This document shows, piece after piece, positions 15,601 through 21,306 of a DNA stretch of 26,611 nt. The position numbers and the translations under genes are program-made. The stretch is taken from IMG/VR virus record IMGVR_UViG_3300031576_000254, positions 1 through 26,611 of that record. One strand, 5' to 3'. The notes beneath the pieces were generated by a model. It made no database searches. It saw nothing but the letters and a program-made list of their open reading frames with translations, and was not told the DNA's origin. Positions within the stretch are counted from its first letter, which is position 1; each line of letters opens with the position of its first letter. This stretch comes from a virus.

Positions 15601-15782
15601 AATGTCTGAACTGTGTCGTCGTCTATCTCCCGACCCATGATGATTGCATTGGGATACGCCGCAGCGATTTCACTTGCAAGACCGTAATCCCCCACCAACT
15701 TGATGACCCGTGAGCCAGCTACCATCAGGCGCTTGGCGTCGTTGGTAGACTGCAGACAGTGAGGACCAAGTTTAGTGGTCAA
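12696..15782 (-). CDS. Two-headed clan GH-A-like glycosidase with polyproline linkers
   Basis: This 1028-residue protein has no signal peptide. Domain 1 (about 1-340) looks like a GH-A TIM barrel, with WEGPNEQ (candidate acid/base E97) and PILITELG (candidate nucleophile E231). A small beta domain follows, then 17 prolines (435-451), and a carbohydrate-binding-like beta-sandwich (about 455-650) ending GWFIDGCSLVQVD. After 13 prolines (652-664) comes a second GH-A-like barrel, with FRNEPWW (E793) and IWLTEWG (E894). The last 40 residues form a heptad-like helix. It starts at TTG, coupled by TTGA to the holin candidate, with AAGGTG upstream. It may be an envelope-degrading lysin or a virion glycanase; the substrate is unknown. 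Confidence 0.7.
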   Translation of the reverse strand: MTTKLGPHCLQSTNDAKRLMVAGSRVIKLVGDYGLASEIAAAYPNAIIMGREIDDDTVQTFRARGLTPAQAAQLFVGRQAPEYTANPSIKIWEGPNEQSFGSPNTPGAIEAMRWYGEFEAERLGLLSKMNLRGVVGNFSTGYPEVGDWRLWEAFIPALSAARLYSGFLGLHEYVGPWLWWFVDGYQLENCGNKAAWGLSGAPEGWLTLRYRKVHWGFLVPKGLQVPILITELGCDRAGGGCPGMPAAAWKNLISYWNSQDGSTDPIPYWRGAERDPEKYYAEQLLWYDRQLRRDNFVAGATIFTVGNASTWGDWDIAGTRVVSHLVATLEAEMAQVLIHNLAHLSLPVYTGVDRVNNVGLMDDSQGGAWFIVTGAVPGIQNPSECWLEFTNITREGTAWWLDKIPPGTKCYVLRSHPNLLVNGGLAMAPTCVALPPPPPPPPPPPPPPPPPAIPTWPVNLSFKDGPPYTPLPPALSGLGPPGWELFTWTDAQDGKLIPQDDIWYEPEVRVVTLGVDFPETHLIYDPTDLKALKMFKGWGPTGAGYRQMINLAAGRYEWTVPIFPDQWHEVQPGQLVRPGDPLSSEVRVFAGSVDVGWLNAVQVPVGAYTPVKVAFTWAGGLIDLGFEVRSRWGFKNNGWFIDGCSLVQVDVPPPPPPPPPPPPPVATGSDKTAVDVAVWEVYDNRPGFERDRRPQIVALLKDLGCKAQIGINWDLISYQSGMDWSLIDGTVNAFRAAGVPISAALFEAVPAQWNAGAGKIQRQTKSSADFIVEVKQIVSRYKDVVRKWIFRNEPWWGSVQETVDEMAYWLPLFTVAVKSVDPAIQVACGTPFSDYGSIDNTTPFVSAMRGLTSAPFEAWSIHPYSMANRAVAINSPLLNSVLLADVVRSIWLTEWGRERLPGPNDLADEALQKKHIEDGFLVIKSRGRIKYASLHRLCDLPPAYAGRFGLVSRTLWDTGGDPFKYSAYASWKAIVAANQTPPPGSTVDVTKVLAEVTAIEAAQDKITAAMVLIDISLDQIRFLLRSGT
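13791..13829. repeat. GGN-rich low-complexity tract encoding 13 prolines
   Basis: The plus strand is a run of GGC/GGA/GGT-like triplets; on the coding (minus) strand it gives 13 consecutive proline codons (CCG, CCA, CCT mixed). It is the second interdomain linker of the glycosidase. Mixed codon use argues for selection on the peptide rather than simple slippage. Confidence 0.85.
14430..14480. repeat. GGN-rich low-complexity tract encoding 17 prolines
   Basis: Seventeen consecutive proline codons on the minus strand, in mixed codons, form the first interdomain linker of the glycosidase. Such tracts are prone to length change between relatives, and long proline runs normally need EF-P for translation. 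Confidence 0.85.
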
Positions 15783-16048
15783 ATCAGCACCTTGCGTATC
15801 CTAGCCCACACCAAGATGCAGACCACAAGCAGAACCCAGGTAAGAACGTGATCAGCAAACCGATCGCGCAAAGTGGGATAGCCTAGAAGTCGTAACACAA
15901 CAGCAACCTCGAGGAGCATAAAATAAAGGCCAAGCCCTACTTGATACCAGACGATATTCTTGACCCCGAAGCGCACAGCCATTCCGATCAGCGGTATCGC
16001 GGTCGCCAGATATAGAATCAGCCGGAGGTACTGCAAGAATAGATCCAC
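15779..16048 (-). CDS. Three-helix membrane protein, holin candidate
   Basis: The 89-residue protein starts at GTG. It has about three hydrophobic segments: YLRLILYLATAIPLIGMAV, VWYQVGLGLYFMLLEVAVVL and VLTWVLLVVCILVWA, separated by short charged loops, and a basic C-terminus (ARIRKVLI). Size and topology match class I holins, which make holes in the inner membrane at lysis. It sits between an XhlA-like gene and the glycosidase gene and overlaps the latter, the usual arrangement of a lysis cassette. A general small membrane protein cannot be ruled out. Confidence 0.6.
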   Translation of the reverse strand: MDLFLQYLRLILYLATAIPLIGMAVRFGVKNIVWYQVGLGLYFMLLEVAVVLRLLGYPTLRDRFADHVLTWVLLVVCILVWARIRKVLI

Positions 16049-16050
16049 TA

Positions 16051-16284
16051 CTACAGTCTGCCTAACACAGTCGCTACAAAGCCCACAATGGAAGTAAAGC
16101 CGCCCTGGAGAAATTGCCAGGTAGTCACCCTTCCCTTGACTTCAGTAAGCCCAGTTTCGATCGTGCGTAGACGAGACTCGTGATCGTCTATCAGCTTGCG
16201 GAGCTCGGTAGTGTAGTAAGTGAGCTGGCCGATAACCGTATCTACTTTTTGGTTGATCAGCGCCAGCGATTGTTCGTTGTCCAC
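16051..16284 (-). CDS. XhlA-like protein: coiled coil plus C-terminal membrane span
   Basis: The 77-residue product begins MDNEQSLALINQKVDTVIGQ. The first 50 residues are helical with heptads (LRKLIDDHESRLRTIE), and the last 25 contain one hydrophobic span (GGFTSIVGFVATVLG). This is the pattern of haemolysin XhlA-like phage proteins, which cooperate with holins. It starts at GTG with AGAGGTGG upstream. The stop lies 2 nt before the holin candidate's start. Family membership is by pattern only. Confidence 0.6.
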   Translation of the reverse strand: MDNEQSLALINQKVDTVIGQLTYYTTELRKLIDDHESRLRTIETGLTEVKGRVTTWQFLQGGFTSIVGFVATVLGRL

Positions 16285-16295
16285 CTAGCCCACCT

Positions 16296-16520
16296 CTATT
16301 TGTCCGGCAGGGACTTTCCCAGCTTCGCGTCCGGCTTTTCCTTGTTCTTGATCTCGACCTTACCATAGTGACGGTAAGACGATCGCCCGCTCAGATCAGC
16401 TTTGTGTTCGAGGTTCTTGCGGGCGGTGCGAACCCAGCCACGGGCGGCATTGACCTCTTGCACACCCAATGGGGTTACGTCTACGCCATCCACAAAGACC
16501 AGCTTGTTGATGAGATCCAT
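16296..16520 (-). CDS. 74-residue basic protein of unknown function
   Basis: The product begins MDLINKLVFVDGVDVTPLGV and becomes strongly basic and polar (VRTARKNLEHKADLSGRSSY, then KVEIKNKEKPDAKLGKSL). A short N-terminal strand pair is followed by a helical, lysine-rich tail, which could bind nucleic acid or be disordered. It is spaced 3 nt from the zinc ribbon gene and 11 nt from the XhlA-like gene. I do not recognise it. Confidence 0.45.
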   Translation of the reverse strand: MDLINKLVFVDGVDVTPLGVQEVNAARGWVRTARKNLEHKADLSGRSSYRHYGKVEIKNKEKPDAKLGKSLPDK

Positions 16521-16523
16521 TGT

Positions 16524-16778
16524 CTATTTCCTTCCTCCAGCTATCTCGGATAGAGGGGTCGATTTGCCACGCTTGCCGGCATGAATGTTCAATCCGGTCT
16601 TGCCTCGGTGGCCACTGTCGCTCGCCTTCCAATTGAGCCGCACCATTGGCGTGCCGCCAATGACCTTTACGATGGCAGTATTACATCTGGAGCACTTGAT
16701 TCTTGGCTTCCTGTACATGGAGTGCAAGAGCTCGATCCCCCGACCACATTTAGGGCACTGGTAGTCGTACAACGGCAT
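16524..16778 (-). CDS. FmdB-type zinc ribbon protein
   Basis: The 84-residue product begins MPLYDYQCPKCGRGIELLHS. Two CxxC knuckles (CPKC at 8-11, CSRC at 34-37) form the zinc ribbon described as the FmdB / Zn-ribbon_8 type, which starts MPxYxYxCxxC. The C-terminal half is basic and glycine-rich (KASDSGHRGKTGLNIHAGKR). Phages use such small ribbons as regulators or structural zinc proteins; the role here is not known. AAGG precedes the ATG. Confidence 0.7.
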   Translation of the reverse strand: MPLYDYQCPKCGRGIELLHSMYRKPRIKCSRCNTAIVKVIGGTPMVRLNWKASDSGHRGKTGLNIHAGKRGKSTPLSEIAGGRK

Positions 16779-16787
16779 TCTCTTACC

Positions 16788-17165
16788 TTATGGCGTTCGG
16801 AATCGCAGTGTGGCCACAAGAGCATTCGTGAGGGCATCACACTGTGCTAGTGCTATCTTGATCTGTCCCTTGATGCCATACTCGATCCCGAACCCTGCTA
16901 TGTCAGCGCCAGCAAGGTCCTGGGGAACCTTGCGTGGTGCTACCAGTCTATCAGTTGCACTGTTGGAGATTACACACAGATCGCCCAAGGTGGGATTGAT
17001 GTGTGAGATCGTCACATCCGTAGTGGCAGGTGCCGAAGCGTGATAGTTGAGATACACATCTAGCAGAAATGCGTCGAGAATCAGCTTACTCGTCGCTTCC
17101 CCTGTTGCCACGCCCACGCCGCCGGTAGTAGTGATCCGGAGTGTCTCCATGAATATGCGTGGCAT
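16788..17165 (-). CDS. 125-residue beta-rich virion-type protein
   Basis: The product begins MPRIFMETLRITTTGGVGVA and resembles other small beta-sandwich virion proteins of this window: DAFLLDVYLNYHASAPATTD in the middle, with LCVISNSATDRLVAPRKV and a helical segment near the end. The sequence TTGGVGVATGEA..SKLILDAFLLDVYLNY recalls phage proteins that accompany portal or neck genes, from memory. AAGGAG lies upstream of the ATG. No catalytic residues are evident. A structural role is inferred. Confidence 0.5.
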   Translation of the reverse strand: MPRIFMETLRITTTGGVGVATGEATSKLILDAFLLDVYLNYHASAPATTDVTISHINPTLGDLCVISNSATDRLVAPRKVPQDLAGADIAGFGIEYGIKGQIKIALAQCDALTNALVATLRFRTP

Positions 17166-17168
17166 GTG

Positions 17169-17435
17169 CTACTCCTTGCCCTTGTCCTGGCCACGAGCCT
17201 GTTCGATCTTGCGGCGTAGGCGGCGAGCCTCTCCGGCAGAGATCTTATTACTCTTCTCCAATCGGGATACGGCCGCGGAGGCCTGACTCAATACCTCTCC
17301 GGCCGATTTGGACTTCCCATTGTGGCGCAGCCTGATCGCGGAGTCGATCTGCTGAGCCGTTTCCATCGGGAACGACGTGTCTCCGGTGCGTTCCTTTGTC
17401 TTAGCCCGGTCGCCGGGCCTCACTGTAGCTGCCAT
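17169..17435 (-). CDS. 88-residue helical basic protein of unknown function
   Basis: The product begins MAATVRPGDRAKTKERTGDT and is helical and charged (SAIRLRHNGKSKSAGEVLSQ, then SAGEARRLRRKIEQARGQDK). It has many Arg/Lys residues and no cysteine. It overlaps the upstream gene by 35 bases, unusually long for this window. GAGGAG precedes the ATG by 10 nt, inside that gene. It could be a DNA- or RNA-binding or disordered protein; no family is recognised. Confidence 0.45.
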   Translation of the reverse strand: MAATVRPGDRAKTKERTGDTSFPMETAQQIDSAIRLRHNGKSKSAGEVLSQASAAVSRLEKSNKISAGEARRLRRKIEQARGQDKGKE

Positions 17436-17721
17436 GATTGTAATACTCCTCGATGTACAGGTCCTGCAACTCTTGGGGCAGATAGGGAACTGCTTTCTCG
17501 TCTCCGAGTCTACGGTTGATTAAATTGATGTGAGCAGAAATATCCTCTGTCTTGTAATTACCCTCAGCATCTTTCTGCCTTCGCCCATCTACCATGACTA
17601 TGCGCCTCACCAAACCCTCTGATGGGTTGCACGCAAGGATATTCCAGCCCGTTACGTCTTGGCCATCCAGTATCGGTACGAACCTCAGCATGAGAGGGCA
17701 GTTCCTTCCACTGTACCACAT
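17401..17721 (-). CDS. 106-residue protein of unknown function
   Basis: The ATG at 17721 (MWYSGRNCPLMLRFVPILDG) is preferred to a TTG four codons earlier; GGGGTG lies upstream as a partial ribosome binding site. The sequence has a strand-rich first half (GWNILACNPSEGLVRRIVMV), then INLINRRLGDEKAVPYLPQE and an acidic C-terminal helix (LQDLYIEEYYNHG). I do not recognise the family. It begins within 2 nt of the end of the preceding gene, in the portal-proximal small-gene set. Confidence 0.45.
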   Translation of the reverse strand: MWYSGRNCPLMLRFVPILDGQDVTGWNILACNPSEGLVRRIVMVDGRRQKDAEGNYKTEDISAHINLINRRLGDEKAVPYLPQELQDLYIEEYYNHGSYSEARRPG

Positions 17722-17722
17722 T

Positions 17723-18079
17723 TTACACCCCAACTGCCATCATCTCGATATTGGCCTCAAGCGTTCCCGCATTGCTCACCAGAATGGCGGTGACAGCGCA
17801 ATCACGCAAGTAGACCGACTTGCCTACAATGACTGTCGTGCCCCCATTGAACTTGAAGCTCACATTCTGGTCCGAAATGAGCAGCAGTGCCTTCACCGTC
17901 GTGAGACCACCCAGCGATATCGCTTGGTCCACCGCGGCCGCGGCAACTTCAAGGTTTTGGCTGACTGCTTCATCATGAAACTCGTCGCTCACTGACTCCT
18001 TCATGCTTCCAGTGACGATGGTAGTGGATTGCCGCTTGACCGTGAAAAATACGCTCGTGGTCAGCTGTACCTTAGCCAT
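17723..18079 (-). CDS. 118-residue beta-rich virion-type protein
   Basis: The product begins MAKVQLTTSVFFTVKRQSTT. The later part has VKALLLISDQNVSFKFNGG, then VYLRDCAVTAILVSNAGTLE. The pattern (a statement of a physical value, SFKFNGGT, a closing strand with SNAGT) is common among small phage beta-sandwich proteins encoded next to portal or capsid genes, from memory. GGGAGG precedes the ATG. It follows the portal gene by one base. A virion role is likely but unproven. Confidence 0.5.
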   Translation of the reverse strand: MAKVQLTTSVFFTVKRQSTTIVTGSMKESVSDEFHDEAVSQNLEVAAAAVDQAISLGGLTTVKALLLISDQNVSFKFNGGTTVIVGKSVYLRDCAVTAILVSNAGTLEANIEMMAVGV

Positions 18080-18080
18080 C

Positions 18081-19661
18081 CTACTTGCCTCCCTTGGCAG
18101 TCACCACGGGAGCTGGCTTTCCACCACCAGCCGCAGGCGGGACAGCCGGCTTATTGAGTTCGGCCTGGAACCTCATCCACTCCCTGACGCGGCTCATGCC
18201 CTCTGCGATATTAGGAACGTCGCCAAACTTCTCCATCGCCAGATCGGGCCAGAGAGAGCCGTCGTTCATACGGAGCGTGATCTCGTTCGCCAGGGCTTCT
18301 CGGTCGATGGGTGCTTGAGGCGCCCAATGGACCCTCTTTCGCAATCCCAAACTGCTCTTTTCAACCTCGAAGAGGCCCCGATTGGCCGCGATCCGCATGA
18401 CCATCTCGGCTCGCTTGGAGAGACCCGTCGTCCAGTTGATACGCTCGATATTGACGTGGCTGTGCATCAGCCAGCCAAGCGAATGCACCGTATCGCCCGA
18501 GCGCTGCGTGCCCTCCAGCTTGCCTACAACAGATGAGGTCATCATCAGCTGAAGATACAACATCTCGATGGTGAAGTCTACAAACTTCATCGAGATTTCG
18601 CTGCCCAGCGTGCGCTTGATGACCTCCATGCTAGGCTCCGGCCCCTTGCCCAGCGTCCGGCCACCATCCAAAAATGGCCTACCATCGGGAAGCATACGCA
18701 AGCTCGGAGAGCCAGAAGGCATATTCTTGCCGAAGATGAATTCGTGTGTTCCCAGGTAAATGCCGTCTCCAATGTCGGCCGCCCGACTATTAATCTCTTC
18801 CATCACACCTAGAGCACCCGACACAAGACTAATGCCCCACATCGATCCCTCTCGTATATGAGGGATGTAGATAAATGGCACGAAGCCATCCGGATTTTCG
18901 CCTACCAGGGACTCGCCCGTCGTGGGATGCTTTGCATCTCGACCGTCCACAGTGATCTCGCGGCTTGTGGGCGTCCAGTGTTCCATGTACTCTACTTCAT
19001 CATCATACACCTGGACGCCGTATTTCTCTGCCTCCACGCGAGCAATCCTGCGCTTGAGCCAGGCATCGGTTGGATTCCAGTAATCCGTCCCGCGCCAGCG
19101 GAACCATACTTCATCCGGGGTAAAATACTCAAACTTGATGCCCCGGAGCCTGTCGGGTGACTCTCCCTCCCAAGTGACTCGTTGCACAATTCCGCCATAA
19201 ACTTGTGACAGAAGCATACCCTCTGTGTCCATGGCGGCGGCATTGTTTTCGTACTCTACCTGCCGGAGCACCTTATTGGCATGTTCGGCCAGCGCGATTG
19301 AATCGTCGTCCTTCTCGTCCGGTGGGTCGAAGAGGACCGGCGCCGGCACATCGGCAGGATCCTTTGTGTCTCCGATCAGAGCCTGCTGATGAATGCGGCT
19401 GCCAAGAGCAATGAGATTCAGCTGGAGCGGCCACTTGTAGGGCGCCTTCTGGCCCTCCTTGGTCTTCTTGGACTTGGTGAGCACCTTGACCGCCTCACCG
19501 CTATGCCACGACCACCACTCGTCATAGTCCTTCACGCGCTCGTCCCAGGCCGATTGCTCGTCGTCGGTCAGACCCGAGCGGTTGTTGGGAGCAACGGTCT
19601 CCACCGCTTTTTGAGCAGCCGACCGCAGACTAGCGATGGTCTTCTGGAGAACAGGTAACAT
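18081..19661 (-). CDS. Portal protein
   Basis: The 526-residue protein is the likely portal, the dodecameric ring through which DNA enters the head. It lies downstream of the terminase in the same direction. It contains the mixed alpha/beta pattern of portals: FEYFTPDEVWFRWRGT, a central GSMWGISLVSGALGVMEEIN followed by a long helix, and LEGTQRSGDTVHSLGW. The N-terminus is helical and acidic, and the C-terminus has a disordered proline/glycine tail (PAVPPAAGGGKPAP). The start is ATG with a poor ribosome binding site. No minor head (Mu F-like) protein follows it, which is unusual. Confidence 0.75.
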   Translation of the reverse strand: MLPVLQKTIASLRSAAQKAVETVAPNNRSGLTDDEQSAWDERVKDYDEWWSWHSGEAVKVLTKSKKTKEGQKAPYKWPLQLNLIALGSRIHQQALIGDTKDPADVPAPVLFDPPDEKDDDSIALAEHANKVLRQVEYENNAAAMDTEGMLLSQVYGGIVQRVTWEGESPDRLRGIKFEYFTPDEVWFRWRGTDYWNPTDAWLKRRIARVEAEKYGVQVYDDEVEYMEHWTPTSREITVDGRDAKHPTTGESLVGENPDGFVPFIYIPHIREGSMWGISLVSGALGVMEEINSRAADIGDGIYLGTHEFIFGKNMPSGSPSLRMLPDGRPFLDGGRTLGKGPEPSMEVIKRTLGSEISMKFVDFTIEMLYLQLMMTSSVVGKLEGTQRSGDTVHSLGWLMHSHVNIERINWTTGLSKRAEMVMRIAANRGLFEVEKSSLGLRKRVHWAPQAPIDREALANEITLRMNDGSLWPDLAMEKFGDVPNIAEGMSRVREWMRFQAELNKPAVPPAAGGGKPAPVVTAKGGK

Positions 19662-19668
19662 TGATATA

Positions 19669-21036
19669 CTACACGTTGTAAGAAAAAGTGGCTACCTGGC
19701 CGGCATTCTTGTCCCAGAGAAATGCTTCGGCGGCCTGTGTAGCGCGGAAACCCTTGCTATAGTGCCACGCGTCCGCTGCCGAGAGAGAGGGCATCACCGA
19801 AACTCGTACTCCCTTGTACTCTTCGCCGGTCATCTGCAGCATGTCCTTCTTGTGATGAAGGTGCCCAATCTTGAAGTGGCGCCAGTGTGTCGCCGCCCAC
19901 ATCTCGGGACTCTCGCTCGCCATGATCAACGGCAGCTGATCGAGTTTCCCTTCGCTGCCATGACTGTAGGCGATCATACACTGGCCGTATTGATAATACT
20001 TCCGAACCGCCGCAGAATTATCTACCTTGACATTCGCATCGTTGTGATAATAGCACTCGATCGCATCCCCGAGCTGAAACATCGAAGCCGCATCGTGATT
20101 GCCTGGCACCACCAAAACATCGACTGGCGCAATGCTGACCAACCTATCAATCACGGCCACCAGGAGTTGGCGGCCGTCACGAAAAATCTTCTTGAAGCGG
20201 CTGTCTGAATCGACTCGTGTGCCCAAGGCCGTCTCGCTTCTGTCGTTATCAATGTGCAGAAAATCCTGGCCGATCGGAAACAGAAATTGCTCCACCTCAT
20301 ACCGAGCGGCATGACCCAGAAGATCGTTCACGGCTGCCAGAAGCAGGTCGCGGGCAATCTTACTGTCGTAGTCCTTGCCAGTCTCTTCTCCCCAGGCCAG
20401 TTTCCCGAGATGAAGATCGAAGGCTGCTATCTCACACAGCATCGGTTGTGTGAGTTTCTTCCGTAGCAGAGCGGGTCGAGCTGGCGCAGATGCGAGCAGG
20501 TCACGCTTCAGCTCGGCTACTGCCGACTCGATCCTTTCGGGTATACGCCTCTTGAGCCACGCTTTCACCTGGACAACAGGCTGGAGTACCATGCCCCCAT
20601 CGTCTTGAACATACCCGGTGGCAATACCCTCGTGCCACTCCATCTTGCTGCGCTTGTTGCTACGCGCCGCCGACCACCGATTGATTACAAAGTGGTCTAC
20701 CTCCCAAATATCCCGATCGACGTTGCAGAACGTCAGCAGTTCCTCCAGTGAGTGCAGGTCCTCGGTATTGGACTCGATGAGTGCCTCATCCCCTTCGTAG
20801 CTTACCGTCACCGTGGGCTGATGGGGCCTGATTTCCGCCTTGGCGCACCTACGCTTGCGCTGGGATGGCCTCTGTTGCTTCTTGAGACGCTCCTGAATAC
20901 GCCTCCGGATGCTACGGGGATTGCCCGCTAACTGGTGATTCTCGATCAGTTCCCGCAGGTCTTTTCCGTCTTTGTAATCCTGTGAAACGGTATCCCTCTT
21001 CGCGTCTGAGAGAAGCCCCCAGTGGACTCTTGTCAT
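19669..21036 (-). CDS. Calcineurin-like metallophosphoesterase
   Basis: The 455-residue protein begins MTRVHWGLLSDAKRDTVSQD. The N-terminal part is a basic helical region (about 20-70) that may bind DNA. The metallophosphoesterase core follows, with metal-ligand motifs in order: DLHLGK (D207, H209), GQD (256-258), GNHD (312-315), YSHG (H359) and GHLHH (391-395). A WEVDHFVINRW block near 111-121 resembles a motif I recall from phage phosphoesterases. It probably cleaves phosphodiester or phosphomonoester bonds in nucleic acid. The ATG overlaps the stop of a hidden small gene by ATGA, which explains the absence of a ribosome binding site. A position between terminase and portal is unusual. Confidence 0.75.
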   Translation of the reverse strand: MTRVHWGLLSDAKRDTVSQDYKDGKDLRELIENHQLAGNPRSIRRRIQERLKKQQRPSQRKRRCAKAEIRPHQPTVTVSYEGDEALIESNTEDLHSLEELLTFCNVDRDIWEVDHFVINRWSAARSNKRSKMEWHEGIATGYVQDDGGMVLQPVVQVKAWLKRRIPERIESAVAELKRDLLASAPARPALLRKKLTQPMLCEIAAFDLHLGKLAWGEETGKDYDSKIARDLLLAAVNDLLGHAARYEVEQFLFPIGQDFLHIDNDRSETALGTRVDSDSRFKKIFRDGRQLLVAVIDRLVSIAPVDVLVVPGNHDAASMFQLGDAIECYYHNDANVKVDNSAAVRKYYQYGQCMIAYSHGSEGKLDQLPLIMASESPEMWAATHWRHFKIGHLHHKKDMLQMTGEEYKGVRVSVMPSLSAADAWHYSKGFRATQAAEAFLWDKNAGQVATFSYNV

Positions 21037-21167
21037 TGGATGCGAATGGTTAAGGTGATGTAGCCATCGCCTCGCTCGAGCAGTCCCAAAGGATACTCCT
21101 CCTTGGATTTTCGATCCCAACCGATAGCCACATTGCCGGCGATCCGAAAGAGTCTAACGACTCCCAT
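21033..21167 (-). CDS. Small gene coupled to the phosphoesterase; start uncertain
   Basis: An open frame covers 21272-21033 and ends in TGA overlapping the phosphoesterase ATG (ATGA). The only canonical start in it is the ATG at 21167, giving 44 residues (MGVVRLFRIAGNVAIGWDRK...). AGGGAG lies only 2 nt before that ATG, too close to be ideal. Upstream codons also read protein-like (ERVFYFLGDYLCYQ), so a non-standard earlier start is possible. The competing frame 21050-21304 is serine/arginine-rich and less convincing. A consensus promoter overlaps the 5' part of the frame. Function is unknown. Confidence 0.45.
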   Translation of the reverse strand: MGVVRLFRIAGNVAIGWDRKSKEEYPLGLLERGDGYITLTIRIQ

Positions 21168-21230
21168 CGCTCCCTGGTAGCAGAGATAATCACCGAGAAA
21201 GTAGAAAACGCGCTCTCCCGGCGCCCGTTC

Positions 21231-21259
21231 AATATACGACCTTGGCGCGGTTTTGTCAA
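21231..21259 (-). promoter_or_regulatory. Consensus sigma70-type promoter before the phosphoesterase and portal genes
   Basis: Minus strand: TTGACA (21259-21254), exactly 17 bp, TATATT (21236-21231). This is one of the best promoter matches in the window. It lies just downstream of the terminase gene and would start transcription near 21224. The palindrome at 21279-21296 begins 20 bp upstream of its -35 element, a position suited to an activator or an operator. Confidence 0.75.
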
Positions 21260-21278
21260 TTGTATAGATTGTTCAAAG

Positions 21279-21296
21279 TTTTCGCCGCGGCGAAAA
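21279..21296. promoter_or_regulatory. Perfect 18-bp palindrome, copy 3
   Basis: TTTTCGCCGCGGCGAAAA lies between the terminase stop (21307) and the promoter at 21259-21231. Its flanks also match copy 2, giving 23 identical bases in all. Neither strand has a T-run after the stem, so it is not an intrinsic terminator. Confidence 0.65.
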
Positions 21297-21306
21297 ACCG
21301 TCACGG

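Noticed and set aside
19669-21120. TTG start 28 codons upstream for the phosphoesterase
   Set aside because: The added residues overlap the hidden gene in another frame and show no ribosome binding site; ATGA coupling supports 21036.
21050-21304. 84-codon minus frame beginning at GTG across palindrome copy 3
   Set aside because: Serine/arginine-rich composition, spans a palindrome and a promoter, and does not connect to the phosphoesterase start; the other frame ends in ATGA and reads more like protein.
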